Notes: generated from the sequence alone by a model not told the origin. Counted from the stretch's first letter, positions 18,668 through 27,371 are shown. The stretch is 64,000 nucleotides of DNA from Pedobacter sp. L105 (GCF_009765875.1 NZ_LMUP01000004.1:459353-523352); one strand, 5' to 3'. Numbers and translations: made by a program.

Positions 18668-18699
18668 AAAAAAAAACAGGAGCAATATTGTTGCTCCTG
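18668..18699 (-). terminator. Intrinsic terminator after the DEAD-box helicase gene
   Basis: 9-bp stem CAGGAGCAA/TTGCTCCTG with a 5-nt loop and a long T-run on the minus strand, 8 bp beyond the helicase stop. It isolates rarA from the upstream gene. Confidence 0.93.
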
Positions 18700-18707
18700 C
18701 TGAAATC

Positions 18708-19955
18708 TTATTCTGATCCGGATGTGCTTCCGGCAGCCTTTGGCTTTTTCTTCCAGAACTTACGCTTGGGCTTTTGATGATCGGGCCTATCTGTTCGTGG
18801 AGCACTGTCGACTGTTTCTGAAGGCGCTTCTCCCAGGTGTTCTGGTAAAGGCATCCTGTCGATCTTTTTGTCGATCAGCTTTTCTATATTGGCAAACTTA
18901 CGTTTGTCTTTGTCGTTAACTAAAGTGATTGCCGTTCCTGTTGTTGCAGCCCTTGCTGTACGTCCAATCCGGTGGATATAATCTTCAGGATCATGCGGTA
19001 CATCAAAATTGATCACCAGTGAAATACCTTCCACATCAATACCGCGCGACAATACATCGGTACCAATCAGTACAGGCACACGTTTATTCTTAAATTCTGA
19101 TAAGATGCCTTCTCTTTCTTTTTGGTCAAGGTCTGAATGGAAAGCTTCAGCTTTGAAACCCAGTCCGCGGAAAACCTTACCCAGATTTTTAACTTTTTCC
19201 TTTGTGGAAGCAAAAATTAAAATACTTGGATATTCTACGTTTTTCATCAGTTCAGTCAGCAGTTTAACTTTTTGTGCATCATGCACAATGTAGGCCTGCT
19301 GATTGATTCCTGCTGCGGGTTTTGATATCGCAATGCTGATTTGTTCCGGATTATGTAAAAGGCTGCCTGCCAGTTTCCTGATCTTTGGCGGCATCGTTGC
19401 AGAGAATAATACCGTCTGCCTTTTTTCCGGAAGAAAGCTTACAATACGCATGATGTCGTCATAGAATCCCATATCCAGCATTCTGTCTGCTTCATCCAGC
19501 ACCAGGTGCTGCAGTTGATCCAGCTTCAGTAATCCTGAAGAAAGATGAGAGATCAGTCTTCCCGGGGTAGCGATAATAATGTCAACCCCTTCACGCATGC
19601 TGCGTTTTTGCTGTTCGTAAGCAATACCATCCCCTCCACCGTAAACAGTTAAAGAACTGATATTGGTGAAATAGGAAAGTGCTTCTACTTGCAAGTCTAT
19701 TTGTTGCGCTAATTCGCGCGTAGGTGCAAGTATCAGTGTATTGTTATGGCGGTTCTCCGTCTGGCTGATCATATTCATGACCGGCAGCAGGTAAGCTCCT
19801 GTTTTACCTGTACCCGTTTGGGCACATGCAATTAAGTCTTTTTTCGCAAGGATGAGTGGAATTGCTTCCTGTTGTATAGGAGTTGCATTTCTGAAACCCA
19901 TCGCTAATAAACCCTCTAATAGATCAGGGTTAAAATTAAAATCTTTAAAATCCAA
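18708..19955 (-). CDS. DEAD-box RNA helicase (RhlE-like)
   Basis: 415 residues. Q motif GFRNATPIQQEAIP, motif I AQTGTGKT, Ia PTRELAQQ, II VLDEADRMLD, III SATMPP, V GTDVLSRGID and VI HRIGRTAR are all present. The basic C-terminal tail (RPDHQKPKRKFWKKKPKA) is typical of RhlE-type proteins acting in ribosome assembly or RNA decay. The start codon is TTG (19955); no ATG precedes the Q motif. A near-consensus -7 (TACTTTTA, minus strand, 19988-19995) lies about 30 bp upstream. Confidence 0.94.
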   Translation of the reverse strand: MDFKDFNFNPDLLEGLLAMGFRNATPIQQEAIPLILAKKDLIACAQTGTGKTGAYLLPVMNMISQTENRHNNTLILAPTRELAQQIDLQVEALSYFTNISSLTVYGGGDGIAYEQQKRSMREGVDIIIATPGRLISHLSSGLLKLDQLQHLVLDEADRMLDMGFYDDIMRIVSFLPEKRQTVLFSATMPPKIRKLAGSLLHNPEQISIAISKPAAGINQQAYIVHDAQKVKLLTELMKNVEYPSILIFASTKEKVKNLGKVFRGLGFKAEAFHSDLDQKEREGILSEFKNKRVPVLIGTDVLSRGIDVEGISLVINFDVPHDPEDYIHRIGRTARAATTGTAITLVNDKDKRKFANIEKLIDKKIDRMPLPEHLGEAPSETVDSAPRTDRPDHQKPKRKFWKKKPKAAGSTSGSE

Positions 19956-20089
19956 TATACCTGTAAGTTATTCGTAATTGTTCTGTATAAAAGTAGCTTT
20001 TATTTCTATTAGTAGCTATATTTTTTTTCTGGTTATAATTGAATCAGAGCGGAATGCCTGATTAGGATTTTAAGATGATGAATTATTCC

Positions 20090-20824
20090 TTAGTTTCTGT
20101 TCTTATCAGCATAGCCGAAAACTTTCTGAAGAACAGGCGTAGTACGGGCACCCAGATTATTCCTGATCTTTAGTTCTTCCACTGCTACCTGTACAAACAT
20201 ACCATCAATTGCTTTTTGCGTAGTGTAAGCAGGAAGGTCTGTGTTTACCTTTTTTACCAAAGGCAATTTATTGTATTCATGTGTTGCATCGCTCCAGTAT
20301 TTAGTAGCGCCAACTTTATTCAGGCTTGCGGCAATCACTGGTGTAAATGCGGCCAGCAGTTGTGCTGTGGTTACCCTTCTGAAGTATTCGGTTGCGGAAT
20401 TCTGATCTCCGAGGACAATATTTGTGGCGTCTGCAATGGTCATTTGTTTAATGGCCGAAAGGAAAATAGGTTTTGCATCTTTTGCGGCGTCTTCTGCAGC
20501 CCTGTTTAAACTGGTAATTACATTGTCGGCCAGTGAACCCAGCCCAATGCTTCTTAAGGTTTTTTCAATTTTTTGTGCTTCCGGTGGAAACAGGATCTTT
20601 ACTGCTGGATTTCCAAGAAAGCCATCTTTAGCGGAAAGCTGATCTGCTCCCCTGGAGATCCCGGCTTCCAGGGCCTGCTTGATGCCCGTTCCCATTTCTG
20701 AAGATGAAGGGTTGCCTTTTGGGATTTTATTTAACAGGCTACCCAGCTGGGATTGGCTGTGCGCAGCGTAGGTACTGCAAATGAGCAAAGAAAAAGCAAG
20801 GAGTAATAATTTAAGTTTCTTCAT
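20090..20824 (-). CDS. DUF4197 domain-containing secreted protein
   Basis: 244 residues with a signal peptide (MKKLKLLLLAFSLLICSTYAAHS) followed by a DUF4197 domain covering nearly the whole mature part; ISRGADQLSAKDGFLGNPAVK and QKAIDGMFVQVAVEELKIR are characteristic. No catalytic motif is visible and the family has no known function; members are periplasmic or outer-membrane associated in Gram-negatives. Monocistronic. Confidence 0.85.
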   Translation of the reverse strand: MKKLKLLLLAFSLLICSTYAAHSQSQLGSLLNKIPKGNPSSSEMGTGIKQALEAGISRGADQLSAKDGFLGNPAVKILFPPEAQKIEKTLRSIGLGSLADNVITSLNRAAEDAAKDAKPIFLSAIKQMTIADATNIVLGDQNSATEYFRRVTTAQLLAAFTPVIAASLNKVGATKYWSDATHEYNKLPLVKKVNTDLPAYTTQKAIDGMFVQVAVEELKIRNNLGARTTPVLQKVFGYADKNRN

Positions 20825-20931
20825 TGTTGTGTTATATACGAATCAATATTACACAAAAACTGCCTAAAATTGCTGTCTGCTGAATGATTGTCAAAATTTG
20901 GGAGTTCTATAAGAGAGTGGAAAAATATTTT

Positions 20932-20939
20932 TATACTTG
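20932..20939 (+). promoter_or_regulatory. Possible -7 element of the sigma factor gene
   Basis: TATACTTG, one mismatch from TAnnTTTG and identical to the element of the OmpA-like gene. It supports translation from the downstream TTG at 20960. No TTG at the usual distance. Confidence 0.4.
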
Positions 20940-20959
20940 GAAAGATTTATCTTTACTTA

Positions 20960-21538
20960 TTGAAATTTATAAAGAATTTAACCGGTAACAAGGAACAGGA
21001 CGATGCTGCTCTAATCTCCCAGTATAGACATACCGGGAGTTTGGATGTATTGGGCATACTTTATAACAGATATATGCACCTGGTTTATGGGGTTTGCCTC
21101 AATTATTTCAAAGAGGAAGAAGCCAGCAAAGATGCTGTCATGCAGATCTTTGAGGAGCTGGTCACCAAGCTGAAGGTTCATGAAGTGCAGAATTTTAAAA
21201 GCTGGCTGCATGTATTAACAAGAAACCATTGTTTAATGGCATTACGTAAATCTGCAAAACATAATACGGTATCTTTAGAAGATGCTTTTGTGGAAAATGG
21301 CGATTTTGTGCATCTGGATATTGAAGATACAAAAGAGAGGCAGCTTACAGTAATGGAAAAGTGTATGGAAACACTGCCGGAAGAACAAAAGATAAGTGTA
21401 GACTTATTTTATCTGCAGGAGAAGTGTTATAAAGAAGTCGCAGAGATCACCGGTTATGAAATGCTCAAAGTAAAGAGTTATATTCAAAACGGAAAACGGA
21501 ACCTCAAAATTTGTATAGAGAAAAAGAGCAGTGAATAA
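20960..21538 (+). CDS. RNA polymerase sigma-70 family (ECF-like) factor
   Basis: 192 residues from TTG 20960 (MKFIKNLTGNKEQDD after initiation); the frame is also open from TTG 20888, adding 24 residues, but the likely -7 element lies between the two. Region 2 is visible as LYNRYMHLVYGVCLNYFKEEEASKDAVMQ in part (quote: LVYGVCLNYFKEEEASKDAV), with the FKSWLHVLTRNHCL segment, and region 4 as a helix-turn-helix with CYKEVAEITGYEMLKVKSYI. It overlaps the anti-sigma-like gene by 8 bp, so the pair is translationally coupled. Confidence 0.88.
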   Translation: MKFIKNLTGNKEQDDAALISQYRHTGSLDVLGILYNRYMHLVYGVCLNYFKEEEASKDAVMQIFEELVTKLKVHEVQNFKSWLHVLTRNHCLMALRKSAKHNTVSLEDAFVENGDFVHLDIEDTKERQLTVMEKCMETLPEEQKISVDLFYLQEKCYKEVAEITGYEMLKVKSYIQNGKRNLKICIEKKSSE

Positions 21539-22415
21539 CAATTGGTTAGATATAGAATTACTGGAAGATTACCTGGATGGCAAGCTTGATAACCAGGCTA
21601 TGCACCAGCTGGAGAAGCAGGCACTGGAAGATCCTTTTGTTGCGCAGGCATTGGCCGGATTAACAGAATCCCGCAGCCGCAAGCAATCTATTTCCCTGCT
21701 GCAAAAACAATTGTATGAGCGTATTGCCCAGCAGCAGATCATCAAGAAAGAAAGTGTCTTTACCTGGCAGCGCTTAAGTGTAGCTTCTGCGGCGGCGGTG
21801 ATGTTTATCTCTGTGAGTATATTTTTCTTTATGCGTGCCAGTGAGAACCGTGAGCAGTTGTCTAAAAATAAACCCCATAGCGTAGAGGTAAACCTTACAC
21901 CCACTCCTGCGGCAGTCGATTCTGCTAAGAGCGATAGTTATGCTGCAAATACACCTGCTGTAGCTCAGGAACCTGTATCTGCTGGTATTATCCGTCCGAA
22001 AAAAGAAGTTTTAAATAATACTATGGCTGCAAATGCTGTTCAGTCAGCCGATATACAAAAAGATGATGTTGCTGATACAGCAGTATCAAAACCAGCAGAC
22101 GTTTTAAATGAGGTTGTTGTTAAAAATGCCCGTGTAGCTACAATTGCCCCTGCTGTTTCTACTCCTGTGGGTGGCTGGGCAAATCTGGATAGTTATCTGA
22201 GTGACAATAATAAATTTGGTAAGGATGACAAGTCCGGGAAATTTGTAGCGCTCAGTTTCCTGATTGATGCAGAGGGAAAACCCTCAGCGATTAAGGTTGA
22301 GAAAAGCGCAAGTCCTGAATTTGATGCAGAAGCTGTAAGGCTGATCAAAGAAGGGCCTAAATGGGAGCAGCCAAAATCGGCTGATGCACGGGTTAGCTAT
22401 ACCATAGCCTTTTAA
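21531..22415 (+). CDS. Membrane anti-sigma-like protein with C-terminal TonB domain
   Basis: 294 residues from GTG 21531. Cytoplasmic N terminus (1-85) with LEDYLDGKLDNQAMHQLEKQ, the pattern of Bacteroidota anti-sigma proteins that lack the zinc HxxxCxxC motif; one membrane helix (about 88-105, AAAVMFISVSIFFFM); a low-complexity Ala/Pro/Val linker; and a TonB C-terminal domain (about 205-294) with GKFVALSFLIDAEGKPSAIKV and the YTIAF end. Coupling to the sigma gene suggests it sequesters that factor. The periplasmic TonB-like domain could sense outer-membrane receptors; this is inference. Confidence 0.82.
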   Translation: MNNNWLDIELLEDYLDGKLDNQAMHQLEKQALEDPFVAQALAGLTESRSRKQSISLLQKQLYERIAQQQIIKKESVFTWQRLSVASAAAVMFISVSIFFFMRASENREQLSKNKPHSVEVNLTPTPAAVDSAKSDSYAANTPAVAQEPVSAGIIRPKKEVLNNTMAANAVQSADIQKDDVADTAVSKPADVLNEVVVKNARVATIAPAVSTPVGGWANLDSYLSDNNKFGKDDKSGKFVALSFLIDAEGKPSAIKVEKSASPEFDAEAVRLIKEGPKWEQPKSADARVSYTIAF

Positions 22416-22419
22416 CAAA

Positions 22420-22449
22420 AATCCCCCTGAATAATTACTCAGAGGGATT
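22420..22449. terminator. Terminator between convergent genes
   Basis: 11-bp stem with one mismatch (22420-22430 with 22439-22449), followed on the minus strand by a short T-run. Confidence 0.6.
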
Positions 22450-22487
22450 GATAATATCGTAACTATCGGTTTAAAACCGGCTGTGAT

Positions 22488-23498
22488 TTAAAAAAACAGG
22501 CGCAGAATGCTAAAAATGATGGCGGCTAATGTAGCTGACACAGGAATAGTTAATATCCATGCCCAAAGCAGATTTACCGTTACTCCCCATCTTACAGCAG
22601 ATACTCGTTTTAAGAGCCCTACACCTACAATAGATCCTGTAATGGTATGTGTAGTAGAAACGGGAATACCAAAATGTTCTGTTAATCCTAAAGTCACTGC
22701 ACCAGCAGTTTCTGCGGCTACGCCTTCAAAAGCATTTACTTTGGTGATCTTCGAACCCATGGTTTTTACAATTTTCCATCCGCCGCTCATGGTGCCTAAA
22801 GATATCGCTGCATAACAGCAGATAGGAATCCATTCCGGCATCGCATCCCCGGTTTTCAATACGTTTGCAGCAACCATGGATACATAAATAATACCCATTA
22901 CTTTTTGGGCATCATTACCTCCATGGGTAAAACTTAGCGCTGCGGAAGAAACCAGCTGCAGTTTTTTGAACCACTTTTCTGCCACAGATGGCCTGGCATT
23001 CTTGGCCAGGTGTAATAATATGATGGAAATGATAACTGAGATAAACATCCCGATCACCGGGGCGAGTACAATAAAGGCAACTACTTTTAAAATGGGGGCG
23101 AGGTTAATGGCATCCATTGCACTGGCACCCATGCTAAATGCTTTTGCCATACCGGCACCGGCAAAACCGCCAAGTAAAGTATGTGATGAACTGGAAGGAA
23201 TCCCATACCACCAGGTAAATAAATTCCAGATAATCGCCGCGATTAGCCCCGCGAGGATTACCTCGAGTGTGATATATTGCTCTAAAACTGTTTTGGCAAT
23301 TGTATTTGCCACTTTATGATCTGTAAAATAAAAATAAGCGGCAAAATTAAAAAGCGCCGCCCATAGTACCGCCTGAAAAGGCGTAAGGACTTTTGTGGAT
23401 ACGACCGTAGCAATTGAGTTGGCCGCATCGTGAAAACCATTGATATAGTCAAAACCAATGGCCAGAATAACTACAACAACCAATAAGGTATTGCCCAT
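22488..23498 (-). CDS. PiT family inorganic phosphate transporter
   Basis: 336 residues, a phosphate permease driven by proton or cation symport in the inner membrane. The two PHO4 repeats are seen as DYINGFHDAANSIATVVSTK near the N terminus and LSFTHGGNDAQKVMGIIY at about residue 190, each with the GxNDxxN-like core, within about 10 hydrophobic segments. The gene follows the DUF47 gene by 11 bp and shares its promoter and putative Pho box. Called PitA-like. Confidence 0.95.
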   Translation of the reverse strand: MGNTLLVVVVILAIGFDYINGFHDAANSIATVVSTKVLTPFQAVLWAALFNFAAYFYFTDHKVANTIAKTVLEQYITLEVILAGLIAAIIWNLFTWWYGIPSSSSHTLLGGFAGAGMAKAFSMGASAMDAINLAPILKVVAFIVLAPVIGMFISVIISIILLHLAKNARPSVAEKWFKKLQLVSSAALSFTHGGNDAQKVMGIIYVSMVAANVLKTGDAMPEWIPICCYAAISLGTMSGGWKIVKTMGSKITKVNAFEGVAAETAGAVTLGLTEHFGIPVSTTHTITGSIVGVGLLKRVSAVRWGVTVNLLWAWILTIPVSATLAAIIFSILRLFF

Positions 23499-23509
23499 TT
23501 TTTATAATT

Positions 23510-24151
23510 TTATGCGTTCTTAACCAATATAGATTCCAGCACATTCGCGGCATCTTCACATTTATCTGTTGCCATTTCGAGTGTTTGCAGAACTTCTTTT
23601 TGCTTGATCAGTTCAATCGCATTCGTTTCAAATTCAAATAATCTTGCAATGGCCAGATTACAAACATAATCAGCCTGATTTTCCCCGCTATTGATACGTA
23701 CACAAGCATCAGCAATCACCCTGATGTTCTTAAAGCTTCTTAATTCCCGGATAGCCTTGTCTAAATCGGTACACATCTCTACCAGCAGTTCCGCCAGTTT
23801 GATCATGGCGTCACCAATATTTTTAATATTGTATAATTCTATATTCGTAGCAGAGGCATGGATATAATCAGCAATATCATCAACGGCGCTGGCCAGGGCA
23901 TGGATATCTTCCCTGTCAAATGGAGTAATAAAGTTCTTGCTTAATTCCAGGAAAATAGAATGGGTAATATCGTCTCCAACATGCTCCAGTCGCTCTATTT
24001 CTTTGATATGTTCTTTTCTCTTTTCAAGGTCTTTTGTGCTTAAAGCCAGGAAAAGTACTTCTGAGATTTTTAATATATTACTTCCGGCCTGTTCAAAGAG
24101 TGGTTGGAATTTTTTGTCTTTGGGCGTAAAGAACTTAAAAATGTTATTCAT
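23510..24151 (-). CDS. DUF47 (PhoU-like) phosphate transport regulator
   Basis: 213 residues, all helical, PhoU_div/DUF47 family. Seen: LEHVGDDITHSIFLELSKNFITP in part (EHVGDDITHSIF) and the metal-binding acidic repeats DIHALASAVDDIADYI and CEDAANVLESI. DUF47 proteins sit next to PiT transporters in many bacteria and modulate them. First gene of the operon, with a perfect -7 element and Pho-box-like repeats upstream. Confidence 0.92.
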   Translation of the reverse strand: MNNIFKFFTPKDKKFQPLFEQAGSNILKISEVLFLALSTKDLEKRKEHIKEIERLEHVGDDITHSIFLELSKNFITPFDREDIHALASAVDDIADYIHASATNIELYNIKNIGDAMIKLAELLVEMCTDLDKAIRELRSFKNIRVIADACVRINSGENQADYVCNLAIARLFEFETNAIELIKQKEVLQTLEMATDKCEDAANVLESILVKNA

Positions 24152-24172
24152 GTTAACTATTAAATATGGTTA

Positions 24173-24180
24173 CAAAAGTA
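24173..24180 (-). promoter_or_regulatory. -7 element of the DUF47-PiT operon
   Basis: Minus-strand TACTTTTG, exact consensus, with no TTG at -33. That absence fits an activator-dependent promoter using the TTAACA repeats just upstream. Confidence 0.65.
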
Positions 24181-24189
24181 GCACTACAA

Positions 24190-24213
24190 TGTTAAGTTAG
24201 TGTTAAGTGTTAA
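24190..24213 (-). promoter_or_regulatory. Pho-box-like direct repeats upstream of the PiT operon
   Basis: On the minus strand TTAACA occurs at 24213-24208, 24206-24201 and 24195-24190. The last two have 11-bp periodicity (TTAACA-N5-TTAACA), the layout of PhoB/PhoP binding sites, and end 9 bp before the -7 element. PhoP boxes of Bacillus have the same TTAACA-type half-site. Binding here is inferred. Confidence 0.5.
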
Positions 24214-24237
24214 CATTAAATCAATATGCATTTAAAT

Positions 24238-25263
24238 CTATCCCATTTTCTGCAGCGTAAATGCAAAAGTAGTTCCGATCTGTAAAGTGCTTCTTACGGA
24301 TATAATCTGTTCGTGGGCTTCTAATATATGTTTAACAATGGCTAACCCAAGCCCGGTGCCGCCAACCTCTCTTGAACGGTGGGTGTCTACACGGTAAAAA
24401 CGTTCGAATAACCTCGACAGGTGTTTTTCATCAATTCCAATGCCATCATCTGTTACCTCTATAAGGTACTGATCATGCAGTTCAAAGATCTTAATCGCTG
24501 TTGATCCTTGTTCTTTACCATATTTGATGGAATTAGAGATCAGGTTAATCATTACCTGCCTTATCTTTTCGCGGTCTGCATTTACAAACGCGGGGTGCAT
24601 ATACTTTTCCTTAAAGAAAAGGGTGACATTTCTTTTTTTCGCTTTGTCTTCCAGGCCTTCTATTACCTCTTTAGCCAGCAGAACGAAGTCGAATTTTTGA
24701 TAATCAATTGGTATTTCACCTGATTCCAGTTTAGATATAGAATCCAGATCATTGATCAGATAGCTAAGGCGTTCCACATTTTTTTCCGCCTTTTGTAAAA
24801 ACTTAACAGCCATTTCAGGATCATCAAGCAAGCAATCCTGTAAGGTTTCAATATAACCCTGAATCGCAAAAAGAGGTGTTTTAAATTCATGAGAGACATT
24901 CGACAAAAATTCTTTCCTGAATTGCTCTTGTTTTTTAAGCAGGTCTATCTCCAGTTTTTTAGCGCCGGCCCATTCTTTTACTTCATGTTCCACATCATTG
25001 ATCGGGTCAGAACTCACATATTCTCCCAGGGCATCTTTCAGGTCTTTACCTAATTTAAGATTATGTATCAGTTTGTAAATCAGCTTGATTTTGGAATAGA
25101 TATACTTCTCCAGCAGGTAGTAAAACAGAATAAAACTGGTAACGAAGGAGATTCCGAAGGATACCAGCATAAAATACCAGCTTTGCTGGAAGTGAAAATT
25201 GACTAGAGCTATAGAGAGGCCGACTCCTAAAGCAGTGATTAAAACAAGGACACTTAACTTCAT
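24238..25263 (-). CDS. Sensor histidine kinase (PhoR-like)
   Basis: 341 residues. Two N-terminal membrane helices (about 5-20 and 30-50) with almost no periplasmic loop, a HAMP-like linker, HisKA with the phospho-acceptor His in FLSNVSHEFKTPLFAIQGY, and HATPase_c with NLISNSIKYG, DDGIGID and GGTGLGLAIVKH. A PhoR-type kinase senses phosphate through a transporter and PhoU rather than a periplasmic domain, which fits this topology and the adjacent PiT-DUF47 operon. No response regulator is next to it; the PhoB partner would be elsewhere. Confidence 0.88.
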   Translation of the reverse strand: MKLSVLVLITALGVGLSIALVNFHFQQSWYFMLVSFGISFVTSFILFYYLLEKYIYSKIKLIYKLIHNLKLGKDLKDALGEYVSSDPINDVEHEVKEWAGAKKLEIDLLKKQEQFRKEFLSNVSHEFKTPLFAIQGYIETLQDCLLDDPEMAVKFLQKAEKNVERLSYLINDLDSISKLESGEIPIDYQKFDFVLLAKEVIEGLEDKAKKRNVTLFFKEKYMHPAFVNADREKIRQVMINLISNSIKYGKEQGSTAIKIFELHDQYLIEVTDDGIGIDEKHLSRLFERFYRVDTHRSREVGGTGLGLAIVKHILEAHEQIISVRSTLQIGTTFAFTLQKMG

Positions 25264-25324
25264 GAAGGCAATTTACGAGATAAATTTACAATTTAATGTT
25301 AATTCTAAACTCAATATTCGGTTC

Positions 25325-26089
25325 TTAAAGTTGTTTCTCCGTTAGATATTTCCAGTACCTTTTTGGCACATGCTGAACATGGAGTTTTGTGTTTTTCCTG
25401 GCGGGAATATTTACGCTATGGAAATAGTCTTTCCATAACACGGCATATAATCCTTCCTTAGCGGAGAGTGCCGGAGAAGAGGATTTCAACAGGTTATTTT
25501 GGGCATTGAAATCCATTTTTATTTCTTCTACTTTTTCCAGATCATAAAATATTCCGTAGTGTCTTTTGATATCATAAATAATCCATTGCTGATCGGCATA
25601 GCGATTTTTGAAATGCGTCATGATCAAAGGGAGCACATTAAAATCGGGATCTATACCGCAATAGAAAATGCCATCAGCCGTATGCTGAAAACGTATGAAA
25701 GCTTCCATCCGGTGTTTCTCGCGCTCCACTTTTCGGGCAAGCTGACTGATATCAAGTACATAGGGATTGCCATAGTTTTTCTCTGCTCCGGGCCCATTGG
25801 TAAAAAGATAACAGGTAAATTCGAACAGGGCAGTATAAGCTTCATCCAATTCTGATAAATAAGCGCAATAAAAGCGACGGAGCCATTCTTTAGGCAATTT
25901 TGCCTGTATCCCCTTCCATACCCTATCTGCCTTTTTCTGGTCGTTGTGTATAAAAAGGGCTGAAGTAAAAGCATCGGGCTGGTAAGCCGCTTCGGTTTTT
26001 AGCTGTATTTTTCCGGGCTTACGTTCAAACCAGTCGAACACTGCACAAAGCAATCCTTCAAAGCTCCCGTCAAAAACATAGATTTCCAT
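25325..26089 (-). CDS. DUF4130/TIGR03915-type putative DNA repair protein
   Basis: 254 residues. The opening YVFDGSFEGLLCAVFDWFERKPG and the block RKVEREKHRMEAFIRFQHT (a conserved Arg/His-rich helix), followed by YCGIDPDFNVLPLIMTHFKNRYADQQWIIYD in part (DFNVLPLIMTHFKNRYADQ), are hallmarks of this family, which is always encoded with the radical SAM protein found immediately upstream. The biochemical activity is not known; relatives can be fused to a uracil-DNA glycosylase domain, absent here. The gene abuts its partner with no gap. Confidence 0.85.
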   Translation of the reverse strand: MEIYVFDGSFEGLLCAVFDWFERKPGKIQLKTEAAYQPDAFTSALFIHNDQKKADRVWKGIQAKLPKEWLRRFYCAYLSELDEAYTALFEFTCYLFTNGPGAEKNYGNPYVLDISQLARKVEREKHRMEAFIRFQHTADGIFYCGIDPDFNVLPLIMTHFKNRYADQQWIIYDIKRHYGIFYDLEKVEEIKMDFNAQNNLLKSSSPALSAKEGLYAVLWKDYFHSVNIPARKNTKLHVQHVPKRYWKYLTEKQL

Positions 26090-27346
26090 CTAAAAAAGAA
26101 TAAGCTGGTTTACATCATGTTTCAGGTATTTACTCTGGCTTTCCGCCAAAATAAAAGATTTAATCTGTGTGCCCTGGTAATCTTTTAGCTGATAGGGAGT
26201 GTCTGCACATTTGATAAAATGTTTTGCACGATTGTATGAAACGCCTATTTTTTTCAGCTGATCGATACGGAGTTTACCAAACTTTCTGGCCTGAACAATT
26301 TTCTTGGCAGAACCCACACCGATGCCCGGAATGCGTAATATCTGATTATAAGATGCCACATTGATATCTATTGGAAAATTTTGCAGGTTGCGCAATGCCC
26401 AGCTCAATTTTGGATCGATATCTATATCCAGGTGGGGGTTTGCATCGTTTAACAACTCATTCACATGGAACCCGTAAAAGCGCATTAGCCAGTCTGTTTG
26501 GTAGAGGCGGTTTTCCCTGATCAGGGGCGGCTGGGTTCCTAATAAAGGCATTCTGCTGTCATTGCTGATGGGAATATAACCAGAATAATATACCCTTTTG
26601 AGCGAAAAGTTCCTGTAAAAAGCATCGGCAGTATGCATGATTTCTTTATCTGTTTCAGGAGTAGCGCCAATTACCATTTGTGTACTTTGTCCTGCCGGAA
26701 CAAATTTAGGAACGCTTTTAATCAGTTTGCGTTCTTCTTTAAACTGGACGATCTGTTGCTGAACGTATCCCAGGGGTTTGATCACATCCTGATGACTTTT
26801 ATCCGGTGCCAATAACTTTAATCCGCTTTCGGTAGGCATTTCAAGGTTAATGCTCATTCTGTCGGCATACATTCCCGCTTCCCTGATCAGTTCGTCACTG
26901 GCACCAGGAATAGTTTTTAAGTGTATATAACCGTTGAAACGTTCTTCCAGTCTTAATTTTTTCACTACCCTTAACAGGCGTTCCATTGTAAAATCCGCAT
27001 TTTTAAAAATGCCGGAACTCAGAAAAAGCCCTTCTATATAATTTCTGCGGTAAAAATTCATGGTTAGCTCCACCACTTCTTCTACCGTAAAGGCAGCACG
27101 TTCAATGTCATTACTTTTGCGCGATACGCAATAAGCACAGTCAAAAATACAATGATTGGTTAGCAGTATTTTTAACAGCGAAACACACCTGCCATCTTCT
27201 GTATAAGTATGACAAATGCCGGAAGTATGACTGTCTCCCAGTCCTTTATTATCATTTTTCCTGGTGCCCCCGCTGGACGAACAGGAAACATCATATTTTG
27301 CAGCATCGGCGAGGATATTCAGCTTTTCTCTAATACGCTCAGACAT
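26090..27346 (-). CDS. Putative DNA modification/repair radical SAM protein (TIGR03916-like)
   Basis: 418 residues. The radical-SAM cluster motif is CIFDCAYC, about residue 70; upstream Cys residues in SGICHTYTEDGRCVSLLK are also conserved. The C terminus (about 325-400) carries a helix-hairpin-helix pair (NQILRIPGIGVGSAKKIVQA), the usual non-specific DNA-binding element. The family is predicted to act on DNA, by analogy with spore photoproduct lyase, but its substrate is unproven. It heads a two-gene operon with the DUF4130 gene; a 16-bp palindrome overlaps its promoter. Confidence 0.88.
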   Translation of the reverse strand: MSERIREKLNILADAAKYDVSCSSSGGTRKNDNKGLGDSHTSGICHTYTEDGRCVSLLKILLTNHCIFDCAYCVSRKSNDIERAAFTVEEVVELTMNFYRRNYIEGLFLSSGIFKNADFTMERLLRVVKKLRLEERFNGYIHLKTIPGASDELIREAGMYADRMSINLEMPTESGLKLLAPDKSHQDVIKPLGYVQQQIVQFKEERKLIKSVPKFVPAGQSTQMVIGATPETDKEIMHTADAFYRNFSLKRVYYSGYIPISNDSRMPLLGTQPPLIRENRLYQTDWLMRFYGFHVNELLNDANPHLDIDIDPKLSWALRNLQNFPIDINVASYNQILRIPGIGVGSAKKIVQARKFGKLRIDQLKKIGVSYNRAKHFIKCADTPYQLKDYQGTQIKSFILAESQSKYLKHDVNQLILF

Positions 27347-27363
27347 TATACATGATTTGCTAA

Positions 27364-27371
27364 CAAATATA
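27364..27371 (-). promoter_or_regulatory. -7 element of the radical SAM/DUF4130 operon
   Basis: Minus-strand TATATTTG, exact TAnnTTTG match, 17 bp before ATG 27346. Its upstream edge overlaps the adjacent palindrome. Confidence 0.6.

Noticed and set aside
18655..18805. 50-residue N-terminal extension of RarA
   Set aside because: It would translate through the DEAD-box gene's terminator and antiparallel coding sequence; the family starts at 18655.
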